From JACMOY01 sp046590855 (GTDB lineage: Bacteria; Actinomycetota; Actinomycetes; Actinomycetales; Angustibacteraceae): a stretch of 5,328 nt of DNA. The position numbers and the translations under genes are program-made. The stretch is from assembly GCA_046590855.1 (NCBI GenBank), contig JBKJTJ010000021.1, positions 1-5,328 on the forward strand. Reading direction: 5' to 3'. The notes beneath the pieces were generated by a model. It worked only from the letters and a program-made list of their open reading frames with translations, was not told where the DNA came from and did no database searches. Below are positions 1 through 5,328 of the stretch, piece by piece (positions within the stretch are counted from its first letter, which is position 1; each line of letters starts with the position of its first letter).

Positions 1-568
1 CGAGGGCACCGCGTCGATCGCCGGCCGCTCGGCGTACGAGCTGGTGCTGGCCCCGAAGGACGCCGGCTCGCTGGTCGCCCAGGTGCGCCTGGCCATCGAC
101 AGCGTGACCTCGACCCCGCTGCGCGTCGAGGTCTTCGCGCGCGGTGTGGGCAAGCCGGCGTTCGAGACGACGTTCACCTCGGTCACCTTCGCCACGCCCG
201 ACCCGGCGGTCTTCGCGTTCAGCCCGCCGAGAGGCGCCAAGGTCACCGAGCAGAAGATGGGTGCCGCCCCGGGTGCTCGTCCGGACGCCACGAAGGACGC
301 CGCGACGAAGGACACCCAGCAGCCGACCGTCATCGGCACCGGGTGGACCTCGGTGGCCGTCATCAAGGGCGTCGACCTGTCGGCCGCGGGTGACAACGCC
401 CAGCTGAGCACCCTGCTGCGCTCGGCGAAGCAGGTCTCGGGCAGCTACGGCACGGGCCGGGTCATCACGACCGCCCTGGTCTCGGCCCTGCTGCTGGACG
501 ACGGCCGCGTCCTCGTCGGCGCCGTGACCCCTGCGGTGCTCGAGCAGGCCGCAACCCGTGCCGGCTGA
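1..568 (+). CDS. LolA/RseB-like extracytoplasmic protein, C-terminal part (5' end outside window)
   Basis: The frame is open from base 2 to a TGA at 566-568 and gives 188 residues without a start, so the gene begins left of the window. A GTG at 44 lies inside the domain and is not taken as the start. Residues 1 to about 77 are rich in beta-strand-like stretches (YELVLAPKD, RVEVFARG, FETTFTSVTFATPD), as in the LolA/RseB lipoprotein-carrier fold. A charged linker with a repeated ATKD unit follows (about 80-103). The C-terminal part (about 104-188) ends in a GR-V-TTALVSALLLDDGRVLVGAV pattern. From memory this resembles the C-terminal domain of RseB and of actinobacterial LolA-family proteins. 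A signal peptide or lipobox would lie upstream and cannot be seen. The end overlaps the ATPase gene by 11 nt, which suggests joint function with the exporter. In a monoderm-type organism a true LolA role in outer-membrane sorting is unlikely. Family assignment is moderately sure; function is unknown. Confidence 0.6.
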   Translation, partial: EGTASIAGRSAYELVLAPKDAGSLVAQVRLAIDSVTSTPLRVEVFARGVGKPAFETTFTSVTFATPDPAVFAFSPPRGAKVTEQKMGAAPGARPDATKDAATKDTQQPTVIGTGWTSVAVIKGVDLSAAGDNAQLSTLLRSAKQVSGSYGTGRVITTALVSALLLDDGRVLVGAVTPAVLEQAATRAG

Positions 569-1532
569 CCCCTCACCGGCGATCGCGACCCGCGGCCTGA
601 CCAAGCGCTTTCGCAGCGGTCAGGTCGCGGTCGACGGCATCGACCTGCTGGTGCCGCGCGGGTGCGTCTATGGATTCCTCGGGCCGAACGGGTCCGGCAA
701 GACCACGACCATCCGGATGCTGCTCGGCCTGGTGTCGGCGACCGAGGGCGAGCACGAGCTGCTGGGCGAGTCGATGCCGGCGCACGCCGCGTCGGTGCTC
801 CCCAGGGTCGGCGCCCTGGTCGAGGGGCCCGCGTTCCACCCCTACCTGTCCGGGCGGGCCAACCTCCTGCGCCTGGACGCCGGTGACCGCAGCGTGGTGG
901 CAGCCGGCGCCGGACGCCGGGTCGATGACGCCCTCGAGCGGGTCGGCCTGGCCGCAGCTGCATCCAAGCGGTACCGCAACTACTCGCTCGGCATGCGCCA
1001 GCGGCTCGGCCTGGCCGGTGCGCTGCTGCGCCCGCGCGACCTGTTGGTGCTGGACGAGCCCACCAACGGCCTGGACCCCCAAGGCACCCGCGAGGTGCGC
1101 ACCCTGGTGCGCGAGCTCGGGGCCGAGGGGTCGACCGTGTTCCTGTCTTCGCACCTGCTCAGCGAGATCGAGCAGGTGAGCACCCATGTGGGCGTGATGA
1201 GCCACGGGCGCCTGGTGTTCCAGGGCACGCTCACCGCGCTGCGCCAGGCCGCCGGCGTCCGGGTGCGCGTCGAGACCACCCGACCGGACGACGCCGCCGC
1301 GGTCATGCGGGCGCTCGGCACCGGCGCGACCGCCGTGCACGCGACGTCGGGGGTGACCAGCTCGGTGGTCGCCGACCTCAGCGACGGCGAGGGCTCACCG
1401 GTCGACACGGCGCTGCTCGTCGAGCAGCTCGTCAAGGCCGGGGTGCCCGTGCACGAGGTGGTCGTCGAACGGCCCGACCTCGAGGACCTGTTCGTCGAGC
1501 TGACCGGTGAGGGATTCGATGTCGACCAGTGA
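558..1532 (+). CDS. ABC transporter ATP-binding protein, BcrA-type (ABC-2 exporter family)
   Basis: A 324-residue cytoplasmic ATPase that would power the permease encoded immediately downstream. Visible motifs are Walker A GPNGSGKT (42-49), signature SLGMRQR (143-149), Walker B LLVLDEP (162-168), D-loop GLDP (171-174) and the H-loop histidine (199) in LSSHLLSEIEQ. The usual Q-loop glutamine is replaced by glutamate in GALVEGPAF (about 85-93), as is common in the BcrA/bacitracin-resistance branch. About 100 residues after the nucleotide-binding domain (225-324) form a C-terminal accessory domain, also typical of this branch. The GTG start at 558 lies within the end of the preceding gene. Only a weak purine-rich stretch (GAGCAGG, 542-548) precedes it, so translation probably depends on coupling. 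No better start precedes the conserved RGLTKRF segment. The family is certain. The substrate (peptide antibiotic, lipid, or something handled by the LolA-like neighbour) is not. Confidence 0.95.
   Translation: MPADPSPAIATRGLTKRFRSGQVAVDGIDLLVPRGCVYGFLGPNGSGKTTTIRMLLGLVSATEGEHELLGESMPAHAASVLPRVGALVEGPAFHPYLSGRANLLRLDAGDRSVVAAGAGRRVDDALERVGLAAAASKRYRNYSLGMRQRLGLAGALLRPRDLLVLDEPTNGLDPQGTREVRTLVRELGAEGSTVFLSSHLLSEIEQVSTHVGVMSHGRLVFQGTLTALRQAAGVRVRVETTRPDDAAAVMRALGTGATAVHATSGVTSSVVADLSDGEGSPVDTALLVEQLVKAGVPVHEVVVERPDLEDLFVELTGEGFDVDQ
1509..1513 (+). promoter_or_regulatory. Ribosome binding site of the ABC-2 permease gene
   Basis: GAGGG lies 5 nt before the ATG at 1519, inside the 3' end of the ATPase gene. 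It decides for the ATG start over the upstream in-frame GTG at 1507. Confidence 0.7.
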
Positions 1533-2382
1533 GCTGACGCGAACGTCAAGTGAGCCCCGCACCAGGCCACAACCGTTGCGCTTGTTCAGGTCTGAGCTGC
1601 GTCTGGTGTTCGGACGCCGACGCAACCAGGCCCTGCTCGCCGTGCTGTCGACCGCGCCGATCCTGATCGGCATCGCGGTGCGCGTCTCTTCGCCGGGTGG
1701 GGACGGCGAGGGCCCGGCGTTCCTGGGCCAGATCACCGAGAACGGCCTGTTCCTGGCCTTCACCGCCCTCACCGTCACCCTGCCGTTCTTCCTGCCCCTG
1801 TCGGTGGCGGTGGTCTCGGGCGAGGCGATAGCCGGCGAGGCCAGCTCGGGCACCCTGCGCAACCTGCTCGTCGTCCCGGTCGACCGCACCCGGCTGCTGC
1901 TGGTCAAGTACGCCTCGATCGTCACCTTCGGACTCGCTGCAGCACTGGTGGTGTGGGGCGTGGGCCTGATCGTGGGGCTGATCCTGTTCCCGCACGGTGC
2001 GGTCACGCTGCTCTCGGGCACCACGGTCTCGTTCGCGAACGCCCTGGGCCGCGCGCTGCTGGTCGCGCTGTACGTCGCCGCGATGCTCGCCGGCGTCGGG
2101 GCCATCGGCGCGTTCTTCTCGACCCTCACCGAGGTGCCGATGGGGGCCATGGCGGCGACGGCGGTGCTGACCATCATCAGCGAGATCGTCGGCGCGGTTC
2201 CGCAGGTGCGGGTCATCTGGCCGTACCTGTTCACGACCCCGTGGCTGGCGTTCGGTGACCTGCTGCGCTCGCCGGTCCCGTTGCACGCCATGGGGATCGG
2301 GCTGCTGACCGAAGGCGTCTACGTCGTCCTGTTCCTGCTGCTCGCCTGGGCGCGGCTGACCACCAAGGACATCAGCAGCTGA
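1519..2382 (+). CDS. ABC-2 type transporter permease
   Basis: An integral membrane protein of 287 residues, presumably working with the ATPase whose gene it overlaps by 14 nt. Hydrophobic segments fit six helices at about 38-56, 77-99, 131-157, 179-200, 208-228 and 257-277. The polar stretch after helix 2, GEAIAGEASSGTLRNLLVVP (101-120), is the hallmark of ABC-2 permeases, where the segment before helix 3 contacts the ATPase. The ATG at 1519 is preferred over the in-frame GTG at 1507 because GAGGG (1509-1513) sits 5 nt before it, while the GTG has no site. The product ends in a short cytoplasmic tail (TTKDISS). The first 35 codons use many A/T-ending or rare codons, unlike the rest of the gene. 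A two-gene BcrA/BcrB-like exporter is the most likely reading. The transported substrate cannot be told. Confidence 0.9.
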   Translation: MSTSELTRTSSEPRTRPQPLRLFRSELRLVFGRRRNQALLAVLSTAPILIGIAVRVSSPGGDGEGPAFLGQITENGLFLAFTALTVTLPFFLPLSVAVVSGEAIAGEASSGTLRNLLVVPVDRTRLLLVKYASIVTFGLAAALVVWGVGLIVGLILFPHGAVTLLSGTTVSFANALGRALLVALYVAAMLAGVGAIGAFFSTLTEVPMGAMAATAVLTIISEIVGAVPQVRVIWPYLFTTPWLAFGDLLRSPVPLHAMGIGLLTEGVYVVLFLLLAWARLTTKDISS

Positions 2383-2414
2383 CCGCCGCCCGGGCGAGGG
2401 GCCGGCCGCCGTCC

Positions 2415-2420
2415 TAGCCT
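2415..2420 (+). promoter_or_regulatory. Possible -10 element upstream of the quinone reductase gene
   Basis: TAGCCT fits the loose TANNNT -10 pattern of actinobacterial housekeeping promoters. It lies in the 95-bp spacer (2383-2477), 58 bp before the GTG start. No convincing -35 hexamer is seen at 16-18 bp upstream. The spacer also holds two short perfect palindromes (2387-2396 and 2400-2407) with no loop or T-run, so no terminator for the upstream operon is recognisable. This is a weak call. Confidence 0.2.
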
Positions 2421-2467
2421 GGACGCCGGACCGGCACCTGAGCGGCGCGGCCGCCACCTGGTCCGTC

Positions 2468-2472
2468 GGAGG
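2468..2472 (+). promoter_or_regulatory. Ribosome binding site of the quinone reductase gene
   Basis: A full GGAGG is placed 5 nt before the GTG at 2478. It is the strongest plus-strand Shine-Dalgarno sequence noticed in the window and fixes the GTG start. Confidence 0.85.
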
Positions 2473-2477
2473 TTCGC

Positions 2478-3452
2478 GTGCGCGCAGTGGTGGTCCGTCA
2501 GACCGGTGGCCCCGAGGTGCTCGTCGTCGAGGAGCGGCCCACACCCGACCCGGGTCGCAGCGAGATCCGGGTCGACGTGGCCGCTGCCGGCCTGAACTAC
2601 ATCGACGTCTACCAGCGCACCGGCGCGTACCCCCTTCCGCTGCCGTTCATCGCGGGCAGCGAGGGCGCCGGCGTGGTCAGCGAGGTGGGCGAGGGCGTGA
2701 CCGACATCCGGATCGGCGACCACGTCACGTGGGCGATGGCGGCCGGGGCCGGGTACGCCGAGCAGGTGGTGCTGCCTGCCGGCCGCGCCGTCCCGGTGCC
2801 CGAGGGCGTGGACGACGAGACCGCAGCCGCCGCGCTGCTGCAGGGGTTGACGGTGCAGTACCTCACCCGCTCGACGTTCCCGGTGCAGGCCGGGCAGACC
2901 GCGCTCGTGCACGCCGCCGCCGGCGGGGTGGGCCTGCTGCTCACCCAGGTGCTGACGCTGCTCGGCGTGCGCGTCATCGCGACGACGTCCACGGACACCA
3001 AGGCCGCTCTCGCCACAGCAGCGGGCGCCGACGCGGTGATCCGCTACGACACCGCGGACGTCGCGGCCGAGGTGCGTGAGCTCACCGACGGGCTCGGCGT
3101 CCACGTCGTCTACGACGGCGTCGGTGCCGCGACCTTCCAGGGCAGCATGGACAGCCTGCGCACGCGCGGCATGTTCGTCCTGTACGGCGCTGCCAGCGGC
3201 AAGGTGCCGCCGGTCGATCCCGCTGTGCTGCAGGCGAAGGGCTCGTTGTTCTTCACCCGCCCGACGCTCGCGCACTACGCCGCCGAGCGCACCGAGCTGC
3301 TCGAGCGCTCACGCGAGCTGTTCGGCTGGATCCGGTCCGGCGAGCTGTCGGTGCGGGTGGGTGCGCGCTACCCGCTCGAGCGGGCCGCTGACGCCCACCG
3401 CGACCTCGAGGCGCGCCTGACGACCGGCAAGTCGCTGATCGTCCCTACCTGA
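2478..3452 (+). CDS. NADPH:quinone oxidoreductase, QorA/zeta-crystallin-like (zinc-free MDR family)
   Basis: A soluble cytoplasmic oxidoreductase of 324 residues, close to the 327 of E. coli QorA, predicted to reduce quinones with NADPH. The N-terminal GroES-like catalytic domain (about 1-120) begins with the family start (GGPEVL, 10-15) and contains GLNYIDVYQRTG (38-49) and GSEGAGVV (60-67). The Rossmann domain carries the nucleotide-binding AAAGGVG (146-152). A lysine at 175 in the STDTK loop is placed to contact the NADPH 2'-phosphate. KGSLFFTRPTLAHY (254-267) closely matches the corresponding QorA segment as recalled. The protein has no cysteine at all, so it lacks the zinc ligands of alcohol dehydrogenases. 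The GTG start has GGAGG 5 nt upstream. It is probably transcribed alone or by read-through from the exporter operon, and it converges on livF. The family is confident. The physiological quinone or enone substrate is not known. Confidence 0.9.
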   Translation: MRAVVVRQTGGPEVLVVEERPTPDPGRSEIRVDVAAAGLNYIDVYQRTGAYPLPLPFIAGSEGAGVVSEVGEGVTDIRIGDHVTWAMAAGAGYAEQVVLPAGRAVPVPEGVDDETAAAALLQGLTVQYLTRSTFPVQAGQTALVHAAAGGVGLLLTQVLTLLGVRVIATTSTDTKAALATAAGADAVIRYDTADVAAEVRELTDGLGVHVVYDGVGAATFQGSMDSLRTRGMFVLYGAASGKVPPVDPAVLQAKGSLFFTRPTLAHYAAERTELLERSRELFGWIRSGELSVRVGARYPLERAADAHRDLEARLTTGKSLIVPT

Positions 3453-3475
3453 GAGGTCTCAGATGCCGAGGTAGG
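3444..3475. repeat. Dyad over the convergent stop codons of the quinone reductase gene and livF
   Basis: CCTACCT (3444-3450) is inverted as AGGTAGG (3469-3475) with an 18-nt interval. A competing smaller dyad, CTGAG-AGGT-CTCAG (3449-3462), covers both stop codons (TGA 3450-3452 plus strand; TCA 3459-3461, the livF stop on the minus strand). Either could act as a weak bidirectional terminator, but no T-run follows on either strand and the stems are short. Confidence 0.3.
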
Positions 3476-4163
3476 CGGCGCGGATCCCCTCGTTGGCCAG
3501 CAGCTCCTGCGAAGGGCCCTGCATGGTGATCGACCCGGTCTCGACGACGTACCCGCGGTCGGCGACCTCGAGCGCCTTCTTGAGGTTCTGCTCGACGAGC
3601 AGGATCGTCAGCCCCTCGGCCGACAGCCGCCGGATGATCGAGAAGACCTGGGTGACGATCACGGGCGCGAGACCCAGGCTCGGCTCGTCGAACATCAGCA
3701 GCCGCGGCCGCGCCATCAGGGCCCGGGCGATGGCCACCATCTGCTGCTCGCCGCCGGACATGCTGCCCGCCACCTGCTTGGTGCGCTCCTCCAGCCGGGG
3801 GAACAGGTCGAACACGCGCGCCAGGGACTCGTCCCGGTGCCGGCGCGCGGACTTGGCGTAGCAGCCGAGCTCGAGGTTCTCGAGCACCGTCAGCGACGGC
3901 CACAGCTCGCGGCCCTCGGGCACCAGCCCGATGCCCAGCTCGGGCCGCGCGTGCCCGGGCCGCCTGACGATCGACTCACCCTCGAAGACGATGTCACCCC
4001 GGCTGACCTTCTGCAGCCCCGAGATCGCGCGCAGGGTGGTGGTCTTGCCGGCGCCGTTCGCACCGACCAGCGTGACGACCTCGCCCTCGTCGACGCGCAG
4101 CGTGACGCCGTCCAGGGCCTGCGCGTCGCCGTAGAACACGTCCAGGTCCGTGACCTCAAGCAT
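3459..4163 (-). CDS. livF: Branched-chain amino acid ABC transporter ATP-binding protein LivF
   Basis: A cytoplasmic ATPase of 234 residues (E. coli LivF has 237), one of the two nucleotide-binding subunits of a HAAT-family amino acid importer. Motifs are Walker A GANGAGKT (34-41), signature MSGGEQQ (135-141) and Walker B LLMFDEP (155-161), followed by SLGLAP (162-167). LVEQN (189-193) has glutamine where other ABC ATPases have the H-loop histidine. The LVPEGRELWPSLTVLENL region (80-97) is a LivF hallmark, with glutamate in place of the Q-loop glutamine. The ATG at 4163 is chosen over a GTG at 4199: it has GAGGAG 7 nt upstream, it gives the normal family length, and it overlaps the livG stop by 8 nt. 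It is the last gene of the operon here. The UrtE branch (urea) is a less likely alternative, and the exact substrate cannot be read from the ATPase. Confidence 0.9.
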   Translation of the reverse strand: MLEVTDLDVFYGDAQALDGVTLRVDEGEVVTLVGANGAGKTTTLRAISGLQKVSRGDIVFEGESIVRRPGHARPELGIGLVPEGRELWPSLTVLENLELGCYAKSARRHRDESLARVFDLFPRLEERTKQVAGSMSGGEQQMVAIARALMARPRLLMFDEPSLGLAPVIVTQVFSIIRRLSAEGLTILLVEQNLKKALEVADRGYVVETGSITMQGPSQELLANEGIRAAYLGI

Positions 4164-4941
4164 GCGCCTGCTCCTCGGTGGGGTCGGTGAAGGTCGCACC
4201 CTCGGCCGGCGGCTCGTCGTCGTCGCGACCGAAGTAGGCCTCGATGACGCTCGGCTGCTCGACGACGTGCTGCGGTGTGCCCTCGGCGATCTGGCGGCCG
4301 TGGTCGAGCACCATCACCCGGTCGGACAGGCCCATCACCGCATGCATGACGTGCTCGATCATGATGATCGAGGTGCCGCGCTCGCGGATCTGGCGGATCA
4401 GCTCGACGAACCGCTGCCCCTCGACCGGGTTCAGCCCGGCGACGACCTCGTCGAGCAGCAGCACCCTCGGACCCGTGGCCAGCGCCCGCGCCACCTCCAA
4501 CCGCTTGCGGCCGGCCAGGGTCAACGCCCCCGGCAGGTCGTGCGCCCGCGCGGCGAGCCCGATCGACTCCAGGATGCCCATCGCGTGGTCGTGGGGGGTG
4601 CCCGTGATCGCCCCTGGCCGCCCGTAGTGGAAGCCGACCAGGACGTTGTCGAGCACCGAGAGCCGGGCGAACGGCCGCACGATCTGGTGGGTGCGGCAGA
4701 TGCCCTGGTGCACCGAGCGATGGCCCGACTTGCCGCTGACCTCCTTGCCGTCGAGCAGGACCCGGCCGCTGGTGGCCGGGAACGAGCCCGCAGCCACCGA
4801 GAACAGGGTGGTCTTGCCTGCGCCGTTGGGCCCGATCAGGCCGAGGATCTCGCCCTCGTCGAGGTGGAAGCTGACGTCGTCGACGGCCTTGAGGCCACCG
4901 AAGTACTTGCAGACCGACTCACCCACGAGCAGCGCGCTCAT
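4156..4941 (-). CDS. livG: Branched-chain amino acid ABC transporter ATP-binding protein LivG
   Basis: A cytoplasmic ATPase of 261 residues that pairs with LivF on the LivH/LivM membrane core. Motifs are Walker A GPNGAGKT (37-44), Q-loop glutamine (86) in CRTHQIVRPFARLSVLDN, Walker B LLLDE (161-165) followed by VVAGLNPVE (166-174), and the H-loop histidine (197) in IMIEHVMH. The signature is LTLAGRKRLEVARAL (140-154), not the canonical LSGGQ. From memory this variant recurs among LivG-like proteins, so it is not a defect. The last 20 or so residues (from about 239) form an acidic, proline-containing tail beyond the usual end. The ATG at 4941 has GGAGGG 5 nt upstream and overlaps the livM stop as ATGA, the usual sign of translational coupling. 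The family is certain. Substrate specificity within the HAAT group is inferred. Confidence 0.95.
   Translation of the reverse strand: MSALLVGESVCKYFGGLKAVDDVSFHLDEGEILGLIGPNGAGKTTLFSVAAGSFPATSGRVLLDGKEVSGKSGHRSVHQGICRTHQIVRPFARLSVLDNVLVGFHYGRPGAITGTPHDHAMGILESIGLAARAHDLPGALTLAGRKRLEVARALATGPRVLLLDEVVAGLNPVEGQRFVELIRQIRERGTSIIMIEHVMHAVMGLSDRVMVLDHGRQIAEGTPQHVVEQPSVIEAYFGRDDDEPPAEGATFTDPTEEQAHA
4171..4176 (-). promoter_or_regulatory. Ribosome binding site of livF
   Basis: GAGGAG on the minus strand lies 7 nt before the ATG at 4163, inside the 3' end of livG. It supports that start against the in-frame GTG 36 nt upstream. Confidence 0.75.
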
Positions 4942-5328
4942 GCCGGCCCTCCACTGGTGACGTCGGTCGCTGCGCCCACGGGCTCGCCGGCAGGTGGGTC
5001 GGCGGCAGTGCCGTTCGAGCTGGCCGTCGAACCCAGCCCACCCGCGGCCGCCGACGGCGGCGGGGTTCGACCCACCCGTCGGCGGACCCGCATGATCAGC
5101 CCGGACAGACCCAGGGGCTCGAACAGGATGACGACGATCAGCAGCAGGCCGTAGAGCCCGAGGTAGAGCTGGGGATAGCTCGCGAGCAGGAACTCCTGCA
5201 GCACCACGAAGACGATGGCGCCCAGCGCCGGGCCGAGGATCGTGCCGATCCCGCCGATGACGCCGATCAGCACGAACGAGATCGACCGGTCGAAGCTGAA
5301 CATGTCGAGCGGGTCGATGAACGCCTGG
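4938..5328 (-). CDS. livM: Branched-chain amino acid ABC transporter permease LivM, C-terminal part (5' end outside window)
   Basis: The frame is open from the right edge to a TGA at 4938-4940 and gives 129 residues. An ATG at 5303 is internal, because the eight residues before it (QAFIDPLD) continue the conserved LivM block FIDP-D-FSF. Next comes SISFVLIGVIGGIGTILGPA (15-34), whose GG-GT--GP-LGA pattern is the permease loop that contacts the ATPase in LivH/LivM proteins. Hydrophobic segments follow at about 35-49 and 53-70, then FEPLGL and a basic RVRRRVGR end to the membrane part. After residue 87 there is a tail of about 43 residues rich in Pro, Ala, Gly and Ser, probably disordered and cytoplasmic, longer than the usual LivM end. 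The stop overlaps the livG start by 4 nt. The partner permease livH and a periplasmic-type binding protein would be expected to the right. Confidence 0.9.
   Translation of the reverse strand, partial: QAFIDPLDMFSFDRSISFVLIGVIGGIGTILGPALGAIVFVVLQEFLLASYPQLYLGLYGLLLIVVILFEPLGLSGLIMRVRRRVGRTPPPSAAAGGLGSTASSNGTAADPPAGEPVGAATDVTSGGPA
4947..4952 (-). promoter_or_regulatory. Ribosome binding site of livG
   Basis: GGAGGG on the minus strand lies 5 nt before the ATG at 4941, within the 3' end of livM. The strong site indicates that livG is initiated independently as well as by coupling. Confidence 0.85.

Noticed and set aside
1507..1518. GTG at 1507 as the start of the permease
   Set aside because: The ATG at 1519 has GAGGG at 5-nt spacing. 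The GTG has no ribosome binding site and overlaps that GAGGG.
573..2291. Minus-strand open frames opposite the BcrA-type ATPase and the permease (573-1340 and 1395-2291)
   Set aside because: There is no domain, no plausible ribosome binding site context, and the composition is typical of reverse-strand reading of GC-rich genes.
2387..2407. CGCCCGGGCG and GGCCGGCC palindromes after the permease stop, as a possible terminator
   Set aside because: Both are perfect palindromes without a loop and no T-run follows. Such short palindromes are common by chance in GC-rich DNA.
1546..2544. Long minus-strand open frame of 332 codons opposite the ABC-2 permease
   Set aside because: It is Arg/Gly/Asp/Gln-rich, has no recognisable domain, and mirrors a well-supported membrane protein gene. 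Long antisense frames are expected at this GC content.
4480..4525. Non-canonical LivG signature (LTLAGRK) as a sign of an inactive ATPase
   Set aside because: All other catalytic motifs are intact, and this signature variant is recalled from other LivG-like proteins, so inactivation is not supported.
4150..5154. Long plus-strand open frame of 334 codons opposite livG and livM
   Set aside because: Its composition is low-complexity (His, Asp, Arg, Val) with no motif, while the opposite strand carries complete ABC ATPase motifs. It is a shadow frame.

Overview
The window comes from a very GC-rich bacterium (roughly 70% G+C by eye, strong G/C bias at third codon positions, GTG starts, tightly packed overlapping genes). 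The gene families and codon use point to a high-GC actinomycete. The genus cannot be fixed from this sequence alone. Seven protein-coding genes fill almost all of it, and two of them run off the edges.

Left block, plus strand (1-2382): the C-terminal part of a LolA/RseB-like protein, then a BcrA-type ABC ATPase and a six-helix ABC-2 permease. The three reading frames overlap one another (11 nt, then 14 nt), so they are almost certainly one translationally coupled operon. The ATPase and permease would form a two-gene exporter. The LolA-fold protein is a plausible extracytoplasmic partner or stress sensor, but its N-terminus is outside the window and its substrate is unknown.

Middle (2383-3452): a 95-bp spacer with a possible weak -10 element, then a complete zinc-free, QorA-like NADPH:quinone oxidoreductase on the plus strand with a clear GGAGG ribosome binding site. 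It converges on the next block with only 6 bp between the stop codons, and a small dyad covers both stops.

Right block, minus strand (3459-5328): the end of a branched-chain amino acid (HAAT family) ABC importer operon, transcribed livM (partial) then livG then livF. The overlaps are 4 nt (ATGA) and 8 nt. The second permease and the binding protein would be expected beyond the right edge, but this is not seen.

No RNA gene, CRISPR array, mobile element, attachment site or origin was seen. Most of the window is ordinary actinobacterial chromosome. The most interesting points are the LolA/RseB-like protein fused by overlap to an ABC exporter, and a sharp patch of atypical codons at the 5' end of the permease gene. 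There is no convincing evidence of a new biological system here.
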